Notes: a model not told the origin generated them from the letters alone. A stretch of 13,011 nucleotides of DNA from JBDKTK01 sp964556675 (GCA_964556675.1 CAZKYN010000082.1:1-13011), one strand, 5' to 3'; positions 1 to 6,564 are shown, numbered from the stretch's first letter. Program-made: numbers and translations.

Positions 1-1
1 G

Positions 2-25
2 GACAAACTGTTGAAGTTAGGCTAA
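2..25 (+). other. in-frame remnant of the 5' part of fliA, ending in TAA
   Basis: Read in the same frame as the downstream sigma factor, these bases give DKLLKLG followed by a TAA stop at 23-25, then the ATG at 26. The peptide lines up without a gap with the conserved sigma-28 segment of the type D-D-L-I-S-x-G-x-x-G-L-I-D-A, with the stop taking the place of one variable residue. This suggests that the fliA frame once continued through here and is now interrupted by a nonsense codon or a sequencing error. The rest of the 5' part lies outside the window, so it cannot be judged. Confidence 0.55.
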
Positions 26-625
26 ATGGGGCTGATCTCCGCTCTTTCCAAGTTGGATTCACAGCGAAATGTCCAGTTCGAGACGTACGCGCGCTACCGG
101 ATCAAGGGCGCAGTGCTTGATGAGCTGCGGCTGAGGGACTGGATGCCGAGATCGACCCGCCACAAGTACTCCCGGCTTCAGGATGCGTTCGCGATCCTGC
201 AGAAGACCTTCGGCAGGCCGGCGGAAGATGAAGAGGTCAGCTCCTATCTCGGCATCACGCTGGACGAGTATCACGAACTCATCGAAGAGGCGAAGGGAGT
301 TTCGGTCCTCAGCAACCAGGACCTCCCGGCCGACTTCTACGAGCGTTACCGGGCGGAGACGCTGGGCGAGGCCGAGCGCGAAAGCCCCCTGGGAATCCTG
401 GCCAGGAGCGAGTTGCGGGAGATCCTGAAGAAGGCGATAGAAAGGCTGCCGGAGAAGGAGAAACTGGTCCTTTCCCTCTACTACTACGAAGAGCTGACCA
501 TGAAGGAGATAGGCGAGGTCATGAGCCTCACTGAATCGAGGGTCTGCCAGCTCCATTCCAAGGCCGTCCTGAGGATGAAAGGCGAGCTCAAGGGGCTCAA
601 CGGGGATTATAATGGGCAGGGCTGA
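26..625 (+). CDS. fliA: RNA polymerase sigma factor for flagellar operon (sigma-28 / FliA), N-terminally incomplete
   Basis: Sigma-28 directs RNA polymerase to late flagellar promoters and is held inactive by FlgM, which is also encoded in this window. The 199 residues begin inside sigma region 2 (GLISALSKLDS, then YARYRIKGAVLDELR and DWMPRS). They continue through region 3 (about residues 45-100) and end with a clear region 4 (LPEKEKLVLSLYYYEELTMK, then a helix-turn-helix with EIGEVMSLTESRVCQLHSKA). Family members are usually about 235-260 residues, so some 40-50 N-terminal residues are missing. The ATG at 26 directly follows an in-frame TAA, and the upstream codons still align with the family, so 26 is probably not the ancestral start. 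The gene is either a nonsense-disrupted fliA, possibly re-initiating at 26, or an intact gene with a base error. The last 14 bases overlap fliL. Confidence 0.88.
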   Translation: MGLISALSKLDSQRNVQFETYARYRIKGAVLDELRLRDWMPRSTRHKYSRLQDAFAILQKTFGRPAEDEEVSSYLGITLDEYHELIEEAKGVSVLSNQDLPADFYERYRAETLGEAERESPLGILARSELREILKKAIERLPEKEKLVLSLYYYEELTMKEIGEVMSLTESRVCQLHSKAVLRMKGELKGLNGDYNGQG

Positions 626-1133
626 ACTCGATCTGCTTGACCTGTCCACCCTGGAACAGCTGCCTGTCGGGGTGAGCGGCGGGGATGAGCAGCGGCAGCG
701 CCCCCGCTTCGTCCGGATGCTCATGCTGGCCCTGGCCGGCTGCCTTATAATTATCGCAGGCGCAGGGGGTGTTTTCTTCTGGTTTTATCAGCCTCCGGCG
801 GGAAAACAGGACGCCGTCGAATCAAACGCGCCCGGCTCTCCCTATATAGCCGTTGACAGGTTTATGATAAATTTGAAAGACGATTCCGGCAATAACGTGA
901 TATTGTTCTGCGACCTGACCCTTGAGGCCGTCGACCCCGGGAGGCTCAACGCGGAGCAGAGAACAGACCTGAGACGGGCGATCTACCGGAAGTTCAAGCA
1001 GAGGCGGGCGGAGCAGGTCAGGCTGCCGAAGTTCAAACAGGAGTTTGCCGGCGAGCTGAAAACGGAATTGAACGGCATTTACGGGGAGAACTTCATTACC
1101 AGCGTATATTTTACGAGGTTTACAATCCTGTGA
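612..1133 (+). CDS. fliL: flagellar basal body-associated protein, FliL family
   Basis: FliL is a single-pass inner-membrane protein that surrounds or contacts the stator at the basal body and supports torque and stator stability. The 173-residue product has a cytoplasmic N-terminus (1-35), one hydrophobic segment (about 37-58, LMLALAGCLIIIAGAGGVFF) and a periplasmic domain. The domain opens with the FliL-like strand PYIAVDRFMINLKD and ends with GENFITSVYFTRFTIL, the typical family C-terminus. The N-terminal cytoplasmic part is longer than in many FliL proteins. The start overlaps the end of fliA by 14 bases, with a G-rich stretch upstream, suggesting coupled translation. The family call rests on the C-terminal pattern and the context. 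A FliL-like paralogue is possible. Confidence 0.78.
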   Translation: MGRAELDLLDLSTLEQLPVGVSGGDEQRQRPRFVRMLMLALAGCLIIIAGAGGVFFWFYQPPAGKQDAVESNAPGSPYIAVDRFMINLKDDSGNNVILFCDLTLEAVDPGRLNAEQRTDLRRAIYRKFKQRRAEQVRLPKFKQEFAGELKTELNGIYGENFITSVYFTRFTIL

Positions 1134-1170
1134 CCATGTCCACAGCATCAGATCGAGCAAAGGGGGTATT

Positions 1171-1506
1171 ATGAAGTCCGCGGCGATCGGAGCGATGCTT
1201 GCAGTTGCGTTTTTTGCCGGGATCAGCTATGCACTTACGCCTGAGCAGGTGCTGCAGCTCAAGAAAGCCGGAGTTGAAGACCGGACGATCAGGATGATGA
1301 TCCAGCAGGAGAGGGAAGCGGCCGAGAACCCCGCGGACCGGATCGGCTCCCGGGAAATCAAGGACAGGGAAGGCAACAGCGTCGTTATTTATTCCACCGG
1401 AAAAACGAAGGAGCAGGCCGGAGACCCCGAGCAGGAAAAAGTCGATCAGGCATGGAGGATGCTCCAGAACATGATTATAGATCCAAGGCGGCTGGACGGC
1501 AGATGA
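1171..1506 (+). CDS. small exported protein of unknown function in the flagellar operon
   Basis: I do not recognise a named function. The 111-residue product starts with a typical Sec signal peptide (MKSAAIGAMLAVAFFAGISYA, probable cleavage after SYA near residue 21). A short helical motif follows (LTPEQVLQLKKAGVEDRTIR, residues 22-41), of a kind seen in small exported proteins where a residue stretch ending in G-V-x-D/E-x-T-I marks a helix pair. Next comes a charged segment with a strand-like patch (REGNSVVIYSTG). The mature protein should be periplasmic or outer-membrane associated. The start is supported by AGGGGG at 1161-1166. The stop TGA overlaps the next gene's ATG (ATGA). A role at the flagellar basal body is suggested only by operon position. 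Confidence 0.72.
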   Translation: MKSAAIGAMLAVAFFAGISYALTPEQVLQLKKAGVEDRTIRMMIQQEREAAENPADRIGSREIKDREGNSVVIYSTGKTKEQAGDPEQEKVDQAWRMLQNMIIDPRRLDGR

Positions 1507-2204
1507 CCAGAAAGAAGTCCGGGTTACAGGACGGTTTTGAACAGATGCTGGCGGACGTGATCGTCCCGGGCATAATCCACAATTTCGCCAACCCCCTCAA
1601 CGGCATAGTGGGAAGGGCCAGGCTGCTGAAGAGAAAAATAGACGAACAACTCAAAAATGTGGAAGATTTCCGGGACCGGGACTTTTGCAGGATGACAAGC
1701 AACGATGTGGGCCTGATCTGCCAGGAGGCCGACAGGCTCTCGGGGCTGCTGCTGACCATTTCCGAAAAATTTTACGCCCTCAACAACCAGTATCCGCAGA
1801 AGATTAATGTTTCCAGGCTGCTGGAGACTGAAATCAAGTTCCTGGATTTCAACCTTGATTTCAAGCACAACGTGCAGAAGAATATCCGGCTTGATTCCGA
1901 TGTGCCGGACATAAAGGGTGTGGCGGCCGAGATCTCCTTCTGTCTGGGTTCCATATTTCAAAATATAGTCAGCCGCACGCTGGCCGGAAAACGCAGGGAA
2001 TTGCACCTGGCTTCGATGTTTCGCGACGGGCGCGTCGTCGTGGAGTTCAGGTGGTCCGGCCCGGCCCGGAAGTCGGCCTTCAAGGATTTCGCCGGGTATG
2101 CGGAAATGCTGCCCGTCTTTAACAGACACGGGATCGAGACGGCGCAATCCCGGGAGGGCGATTTCCAGGTGCTCAGCATAACTGCGCCGGTGGCGAAGGA
2201 ATGA
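1503..2204 (+). CDS. histidine kinase-like protein with an H-box but no recognisable ATP-binding boxes
   Basis: The 233-residue product has near its N-terminus an H-box like those of HisKA dimerisation domains: GIIHNFANPLNGIVGRARLL, with His26 as the putative phospho-acceptor. A long helical region and a second helix (about residues 68-90, GLICQEADRLSGLLLTIS) complete a likely four-helix-bundle hairpin. The rest resembles a worn-down HATPase fold. An N-box-like helix (EISFCLGSIFQNIVSR) is present, but I see no DxGxG, F-box or GxGLGL motif. There is no sensor domain or membrane segment. This architecture recalls histidine phosphotransferases such as Spo0B or ChpT; that comparison is inference. 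I chose the ATG at 1503 because it overlaps the previous stop as ATGA; an in-frame ATG at 1452 lies inside the upstream gene. Confidence 0.72.
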   Translation: MTRKKSGLQDGFEQMLADVIVPGIIHNFANPLNGIVGRARLLKRKIDEQLKNVEDFRDRDFCRMTSNDVGLICQEADRLSGLLLTISEKFYALNNQYPQKINVSRLLETEIKFLDFNLDFKHNVQKNIRLDSDVPDIKGVAAEISFCLGSIFQNIVSRTLAGKRRELHLASMFRDGRVVVEFRWSGPARKSAFKDFAGYAEMLPVFNRHGIETAQSREGDFQVLSITAPVAKE

Positions 2205-2248
2205 GGCCCTTGCCGTTAACGGGATAAAGGAACAGAGCGGGGACTATT

Positions 2249-2590
2249 ATGCTGAGGGGAATTGACGTCAAACAGGTTTTTCTTCAGACAAACTCCGTGG
2301 AAAGGGTGCAACAGACACAGCAGCAGCACCCGGATATGCAGCAGCGTTATCTGGAAATCCAGATAGGCGAGGAGAAAAAGCTCCAGAAAGAAAACGTGCA
2401 CAACTCCGAGGAAACGGAAAAGGCCCGAATAGGCCAAAAGAAAGAAGAGGAAAAGCGCAAGGGGGCCCGAAAAGGGGAGCAGAACAAAAACCCTGTTGAG
2501 CCAGGCGAATCAGGCGAAAAGCCCGGCATGCAGTCCCAGGTGGGAAACGAGGGCCGTTCCGGGGTCATCCATATAGACATCAAGGTGTGA
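2249..2590 (+). CDS. small charged, glutamine-rich cytoplasmic protein of unknown function
   Basis: I do not recognise a named function. The 113-residue product has an ordered-looking N-terminus (LRGIDVKQVFLQTNSVERVQ). A Q-rich stretch (QQTQQQHPDMQQR) follows, then a long charged, probably coiled or disordered segment rich in Glu and Lys (about residues 45-85), and a short beta-like C-terminus (GVIHIDIKV). It has no signal peptide or membrane segment. The start is supported by GGGGA at 2239-2243, five bases upstream. The stop overlaps the GTG start of the next gene (GTGA). Its position directly before the DUF2802-type gene suggests the two act together, but the role is unknown. Confidence 0.7.
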   Translation: MLRGIDVKQVFLQTNSVERVQQTQQQHPDMQQRYLEIQIGEEKKLQKENVHNSEETEKARIGQKKEEEKRKGARKGEQNKNPVEPGESGEKPGMQSQVGNEGRSGVIHIDIKV

Positions 2591-3222
2591 ACGTGAGCAT
2601 ACAATTCCTTTTAGCCCTTCAGTTGATCAGCGATATCGTCCTCTTTGTCGCGGTAATTTTCCTGCTGGCGATAGTCGGCCGGGGTTCGTGGAAAAAGAGC
2701 CCGCCGCCCGTGCCGGTGGACAAAGAGACCGTGGCCGAGCTCGAAAGGCTCATCTCTGAATCACAGGCGGCGACGGCCCACCTGATAAAGGCCATGGACG
2801 AGAGCCGCAGGGCCTTGCGGGAGGCGGTCTGCGAGGTGGAGGAAAAAGAGCTGCGGCGCGCCGGAAGGAGCGCGGGCGTGAAAAAAACCGAGATTCCCCC
2901 GCCGCGTCCCGCCGCTCCGCAGCAGCGGCCCGCGGCCGGCGCGGTCCGCGCCGAGCCTGTACCCGCCGAAAAAGCCCAGCCCGCTGTCCCTGAAAAAGGC
3001 CGGGAACCGGGCTTGGAAAAGGGCGGCAACGGCCAGGATAAAGGTCAGGGCGCTCCGGCATCAGCGGGACAGGACGCGACCCATTCCGGCGACTACCAGG
3101 CCATAATCGAGATGGCCCGCAAGGGCATGTCCGAATCAGAAATTATCGAAAAATCGGAGCTGACGGAAGCGGAAATCAGCCTGGTCCTCGAGCTGGGCCG
3201 CAAAAGGAACGAGTTTAACTGA
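2587..3222 (+). CDS. membrane-anchored DUF2802-type protein
   Basis: The 211-residue product has an N-terminal membrane anchor (about residues 6-31, FLLALQLISDIVLFVAVIFL) and a helical stretch likely to form a coiled coil (about 46-85). A long Pro/Ala/Glu-rich linker follows (about 98-165). The compact C-terminal segment (about 169-209) contains DYQAIIEMARKGMSESEII and then ELTEAEISLVLELGRKR. That segment has the pattern of DUF2802, a helix-turn-helix-like module found in flagellar clusters; I assign it from memory of the pattern. The likely topology is anchor in the inner membrane with the module in the cytoplasm. GTG at 2587 is chosen because it overlaps the previous stop by four bases; GTG at 2593 is an alternative. 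The stop shares one base with the fliK ATG. Confidence 0.75.
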   Translation: MNVSIQFLLALQLISDIVLFVAVIFLLAIVGRGSWKKSPPPVPVDKETVAELERLISESQAATAHLIKAMDESRRALREAVCEVEEKELRRAGRSAGVKKTEIPPPRPAAPQQRPAAGAVRAEPVPAEKAQPAVPEKGREPGLEKGGNGQDKGQGAPASAGQDATHSGDYQAIIEMARKGMSESEIIEKSELTEAEISLVLELGRKRNEFN

Positions 3223-4841
3223 TGCCCTCCGGGATCGATATCGCGATCAGGGTGCAGATCCTCGAACAGCAGCTTAAGTTTGCAAAGGGCCTGGAAAGCC
3301 GGCAGACGCCCGCGAAAGCGATCGGGGCTTTCCCCGCGTTGGAGCAGGGTGAAATTGTCCCGGCCCGAATCCTGGAAAATATTGGACCCGGCAGGTACAT
3401 CGTCCTGATCAAGGACACCCCCGTCATAGCGGAATCGTCCCTCTCGTTTGCAAGCGGGGCGGAGATAACCGCCAGGGTCGAAAGGACTGCTCCGGACATA
3501 AGGCTGGCGCTGGTCAATGCTTTGCCGGAGGGCCGGGCGGAGGCGTCAAGCCGGTCGGCCGTTATAAACGAATACCTGAAATGGCAGCGTGCCAACCCTG
3601 ACGGGATCAGGAACCTGCTCGCCTCTCTTGCGGAAAAATTCGAGTCCCTGAAGCCCGGGGACCTGCGAGATGCGCCCGCCGCCCAGAATTCCGGGGACGG
3701 GAAGCCGGCTTCCGGCGGCCCCATTAGTGAAACCGCGCAAAACAGCCGGGCCGGCCGGAACCCCGAACCGGCGAGAAATCCCGGTTCGGCCCAATCCCCT
3801 CAAGGCTTGCGGGCTTCCGAAACCGCGCAAACCAGCCAGAGTGCCCGGACTCCGCAAGGCGCCGGAAGCCTTCAGGATGCTGTAAACGTCCGGATTGTTG
3901 ACAATGCCAGGCTGGTCCAGGGCCGTCAGAATTCTCAACCAGCGTCAAACGCCCCTGCAATACAAAACAGCCCGGGGGCTCAAGTTATCCAAAATGTCCA
4001 GTCGGTTCAAAACACACCGTATGCCGCTAAAGCAGTAAATACGCCAGACGCGCAGGATACGTTAAAAGCCGTCCAGAGTGTCCGGGACCTCTTGATTGCA
4101 AAGCTTCCGGCCGAGAGCGCCGCCCGGCTCCTGGCCCTGGTCGAGCGCCTGCATTACAGCGGGAGCCGGGACGACAACTGGATCAGGAACTATGCCCGGG
4201 ACCTCGGCCTCACCCTCGAGAGCGACATCCTGAAAGCCATGGAAGGCGGAAGGGATGCCGTCAGGGACCTGCAGGAACGGCCGGATTTGAAGCGCGCCCT
4301 GGCGGAAATTGCCCAGCTCGTGCAGGCGGAAGAGGGCGTCTCCCCGGGCTCTGCAGAACGCGCCGCGCTCAAAACCCTGGCGGCCCTGGCGGATTCCGGG
4401 ATAAAGAACATCGAGGCGCTTCAGGTCGCCAATGTGGCGATGCAGGATTCCGAGGGGCCGGGCGCTTTCCAGACGCCGATCGTATTCCCGGAAAACAGGG
4501 GGACCGCCCACTTGATTATCGAGGGCGACGGGCGCGAAGACCCGGCGAAAAAAGGGACGTCCCAAAAGATCATGCTGCTGCTCGAATTAGACCGGCTGGG
4601 GGCTATGCGGGTCGAGGCTTCTCTCGCGGAGGGCAGAATCGGCTGCCTTTTCCGCTGCGAAAGCAGCGGCGCCCGGGAACTGGTAACGGGAGCGCTCGAC
4701 GCCCTCAGGGAATCGCTGGAAGCGGCCGGGTGCAGCGTCTCGAGCCTGGGGTGCATAACCGATGAAAATATCCGCCGGGAAAACCAGGTCTGTTTGAACG
4801 AACGGCTGGGGGGAGGGGAATCGCTGAGCCTGTTCGCTTGA
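3222..4841 (+). CDS. fliK: flagellar hook-length control protein FliK
   Basis: FliK measures hook length and makes FlhB switch the export apparatus from rod/hook to filament substrates. The 539-residue product has three parts. The N-terminal domain contains a beta-rich stretch (about residues 45-100, including LEQGEIVPARILENIGPGRY). The long middle is disordered and rich in Ala, Gln, Asn, Pro and Ser (about 145-290), with degenerate AQNS/RNP/AQSPQ units. The C-terminal Flg_hook domain (from about 444) shows LLLELDRLGAMRVEASL, then a strand IGCLFRCESS and helix ARELVTGALDALRESLEAAG, the usual order for this domain. The start shares one base with the preceding stop (TGATG). A palindromic repeat begins three bases after the stop and may end transcription. 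Confidence 0.87.
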   Translation: MPSGIDIAIRVQILEQQLKFAKGLESRQTPAKAIGAFPALEQGEIVPARILENIGPGRYIVLIKDTPVIAESSLSFASGAEITARVERTAPDIRLALVNALPEGRAEASSRSAVINEYLKWQRANPDGIRNLLASLAEKFESLKPGDLRDAPAAQNSGDGKPASGGPISETAQNSRAGRNPEPARNPGSAQSPQGLRASETAQTSQSARTPQGAGSLQDAVNVRIVDNARLVQGRQNSQPASNAPAIQNSPGAQVIQNVQSVQNTPYAAKAVNTPDAQDTLKAVQSVRDLLIAKLPAESAARLLALVERLHYSGSRDDNWIRNYARDLGLTLESDILKAMEGGRDAVRDLQERPDLKRALAEIAQLVQAEEGVSPGSAERAALKTLAALADSGIKNIEALQVANVAMQDSEGPGAFQTPIVFPENRGTAHLIIEGDGREDPAKKGTSQKIMLLLELDRLGAMRVEASLAEGRIGCLFRCESSGARELVTGALDALRESLEAAGCSVSSLGCITDENIRRENQVCLNERLGGGESLSLFA

Positions 4842-4843
4842 TG

Positions 4844-4965
4844 AGGCTGTTGAAAAACACTCATCTGCGGCGTTGCGCTGCAAACCGAATCGCTCAACGT
4901 ATTAGTATATACGCCTCGCGATCCGGTTTTTGCGCGCCTTGCATCTAAGTGTTTTTGAACAGCCT
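4844..4965. repeat. 122-bp imperfect palindromic repeat (MITE/REP-like)
   Basis: The left end AGGCTGTTGAAAAACACT is matched by the right end AGTGTTTTTGAACAGCCT in inverted orientation with a single mismatch over 18 bases. Inside, further stretches pair imperfectly: GCAAACCGAATCGC on the left against GCGATCCGGTTTTTGC on the right, meeting near TATATACG. It has no ORF and no obvious target-site duplication. From memory, palindromes starting GGCTGTTGAAAAAC are widespread in deltaproteobacterial genomes; copy number here cannot be checked. Lying three bases beyond the fliK stop, its transcript would fold into a long hairpin, so it may act as a terminator or 3' RNA stabiliser. Confidence 0.8.
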
Positions 4966-4978
4966 AATTGATTGGAAC

Positions 4979-5154
4979 GCTGTTGAAAAAGGCTCATATT
5001 CTGCGTTGCGCTCAAGGTCATTTTAAAAATAACTTTTGCTCATGACAATTGCGGCCGCTCCACTCATTAAAAATGGTGCTCAAAAAATTTGTCAAAATCG
5101 CTGCAAGCCATTTTTAACATGCCCTTAAAAGTGACAGACTGCTTTTGAACGGCT
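4979..5154. repeat. second, diverged copy of the palindromic repeat with an inner hairpin
   Basis: The left arm (GCTGTTGAAAAAGGCTCAT, then CTGCGTTGCGCTCAA) is clearly related to the left arm of the first repeat. The right end GCTTTTGAACGGCT at 5141-5154 is a diverged inverted partner. The middle differs: it is AT-rich and contains its own perfect 10-bp inverted repeat, TTAAAAATGG at 5067-5076 and CCATTTTTAA at 5108-5117. The element ends about 13 bases before the next gene start, so it forms most of that gene's upstream region and could influence its expression. Confidence 0.55.
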
Positions 5155-5167
5155 TTCGGAAATAAAT

Positions 5168-5443
5168 ATGGACAAGAGCAAACCCAAAGTTGCCGCGGCA
5201 ATTAAGTACGACCCCAAAAAGGATGCCGCCCCGGTCGTTACTGCCAAAGGTTCGGGAGTAATTGCCGAAAAGATCATCAGCCTCGCCAGGAAGCATAACA
5301 TCCCGGTGCGCCAGGACGCCGCCCTTGTCCAGGTGCTGTCGCGCCTCGACCTCGATTCGCAGATTCCTGTCGAGCTTTACCGGGCCGTTGCGGAAGTCCT
5401 CGCGTTTGTCTACTCGCTGAACGAGCGCCAGAGGCGGCCTTGA
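5168..5443 (+). CDS. FlhB-like cytoplasmic domain protein (stand-alone FlhB C-terminal homologue)
   Basis: The 91-residue product matches the cytoplasmic C-terminal domain of FlhB/YscU, the specificity switch of the flagellar export apparatus. The motif AAAIKYDPKKDAAPVVTAKG (residues 9-28) corresponds to the segment just after the NPTH autocleavage site in FlhB. IAEKIISLARKHNIPVRQD and the C-terminal IPVELYRAVAEVLAFVYSLN are also typical. The four membrane segments and the NPTH site are absent, as in the known short FlhB-related proteins (about 90-100 residues) often encoded beside fliK. A likely role is modulating substrate switching or binding export components, which is inference. The start ATG has only a weak GGA upstream. 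The gene is cut off from fliK by two palindromic repeats and so may be transcribed separately. Confidence 0.83.
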   Translation: MDKSKPKVAAAIKYDPKKDAAPVVTAKGSGVIAEKIISLARKHNIPVRQDAALVQVLSRLDLDSQIPVELYRAVAEVLAFVYSLNERQRRP

Positions 5444-5532
5444 TGGGCGGGAGATTCGCTTTATTCCCTTGCCCCTGCATTATCCCATGCCGCTTCATGC
5501 TTTGCATCCTCGTCGGTAAGGAAGATTAAAAG
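5444..5532. other. 89-bp gap between the FlhB-like gene and the oxidoreductase gene
   Basis: I see no gene and no strong hairpin here. AAGGAAG at 5517-5523 is a plausible ribosome binding site for the ATG at 5533, with a nine-base spacer. No convincing promoter stands out. Confidence 0.4.
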
Positions 5533-6120
5533 ATGAGCATATCCGTCATCCTCGCCCACCCCGACCCGCGCAGCTTCAATCACGCGATTGCCCAGGCGGT
5601 TGTGTCCGAGTTGGAGGCCGGCGGGCATCCGGTATCTTTTCATGATTTATATGCCGAGGCTTTTGATCCGGTGCTCCCCGCGGGTGAGATACCCGCGGAT
5701 GCCTCCCTGCCAGCGGTGGTGGCGGCCCACTGCCGGGAGATTGCCTCCGCGGCAGGCATCGTTGTCGTGCATCCCAACTGGTGGGGCCAGCCTCCGGCAA
5801 TTCTCAAAGGCTGGGTCGACAGGGTTGTGCGCCCCGGCGCCGCGTATAAGTTCGAGGAGGGAGATGATGGGGAGGGCGTCCCGGCCGGCTTGCTCAAGGC
5901 GAAAGCCGCCTGCGTGTTCAACACTTCCAATACGCCCCCGGAAAGAGAAGCCCGGGTTTTCGGCGACCCCCTCGAAACGCTCTGGAAAAACTGCATTTTC
6001 GGTTTGTGCGGCGTGGATAACTTCTATCGCGAAACCTTCAGCGTCGTCGTGACGAGTTCGGCCGCGCAGCGCCGGCAATGGCTTATGCGGGCCCGGCAGG
6101 CGGTGCGGCGCCTCTTTTGA
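5533..6120 (+). CDS. flavodoxin-fold NAD(P)H:quinone oxidoreductase (NQO1/KefF-like)
   Basis: The 195-residue product belongs to the Flavodoxin_2 family: cytoplasmic FMN- or FAD-dependent enzymes that use NAD(P)H to reduce quinones or related acceptors by two electrons. Typical features are the first beta strand and loop ISVILAHPDPRSFNHAI (residues 3-19, phosphate-binding side), the second strand FHDLYAEAFDPVL, and the strongly conserved flavin-site segment VVVHPNWWGQPPAILKGWVD (about 76-95). A glycine-rich AYKFEEGDDGEG loop follows. The length is normal for the family. It has no known role in flagellar assembly and looks like an accessory gene inserted in the cluster. It ends 37 bases from a convergent response-regulator gene, with no strong terminator between them. 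The exact substrate cannot be told. Confidence 0.87.
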   Translation: MSISVILAHPDPRSFNHAIAQAVVSELEAGGHPVSFHDLYAEAFDPVLPAGEIPADASLPAVVAAHCREIASAAGIVVVHPNWWGQPPAILKGWVDRVVRPGAAYKFEEGDDGEGVPAGLLKAKAACVFNTSNTPPEREARVFGDPLETLWKNCIFGLCGVDNFYRETFSVVVTSSAAQRRQWLMRARQAVRRLF

Positions 6121-6157
6121 GAGAGGCATATCCTTCGGATTCGCCCTGCTCAACTGT

Positions 6158-6556
6158 TCAGCAAGGAGTGCCGGCATTGCCCTGGCCGGCTGCAAGCGCG
6201 CGCTCTATCCTCCTCATGAGTACATCGACGGTGACCGGCTTGGAAATGAATTCACGCCTGGTATTGATATTGGCCCGCTCTTCCCTGCTGTTAAGAAGGG
6301 CCGTCAGGAATATCACGGGCGTGTTTTTGGTTTCCTCCCTGCTCGCGAGCCGCCAGGCGAGTTCGCCGCCGTCCATTTCGGGCATCATGATATCCAGTAC
6401 AGCCAGGTCCGGTTTAAAGTTTTTCAACGACGTCAGCGCCGTAAAAGGGTCGTTTATTGCCCGGACCTCATATTTGCCCGTTTTCTCGAGATTGTGTTTC
6501 AGAAAATACAGGAAATCCTTTTCGTCGTCGACTATCAGTATCCTGGTCTTTTTCAT
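6158..6556 (-). CDS. single-domain (CheY-type) response regulator
   Basis: The 132-residue product is a receiver domain with almost nothing after it. Visible residues are the acidic pair Asp10-Asp11 in ILIVDDEKD, the phospho-acceptor Asp55 in AVLDIMMPEMDGGEL, Thr85 in VIFLTAL and Lys106 in FISKPV. The full phosphorylation site is therefore intact. There is no DNA-binding or enzymatic output domain, so it would act by protein binding, like CheY, or within a phosphorelay. I chose the start at 6556 because a perfect AGGAGGT lies nine bases upstream; an in-frame ATG at 6637 would add 27 residues without receiver features. It is the only minus-strand gene in the window. No partner kinase is adjacent. 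The kinase-like protein at 1503-2204 is the only candidate in view, and that pairing is speculative. Confidence 0.9.
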   Translation of the reverse strand: MKKTRILIVDDEKDFLYFLKHNLEKTGKYEVRAINDPFTALTSLKNFKPDLAVLDIMMPEMDGGELAWRLASREETKNTPVIFLTALLNSREERANINTRREFISKPVTVDVLMRRIERALAAGQGNAGTPC

Positions 6557-6564
6557 GTCAAATA

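Noticed and set aside
59..724. 221-codon frame on the minus strand opposite fliA
   Set aside because: It mirrors the strongly conserved fliA and fliL frames. Its translation shows no family pattern.
4991..5004. GGCTCATATTCTGC as a sigma-54 promoter for the FlhB-like gene
   Set aside because: GG and GC are correctly spaced, but the other consensus bases are poor and the match lies within the arm of a repeat. It is probably chance.
6121..6157. Terminator between the oxidoreductase and response regulator
   Set aside because: Only a 4-bp stem (ATCC/GGAT) without a T-run is visible, too weak to call.
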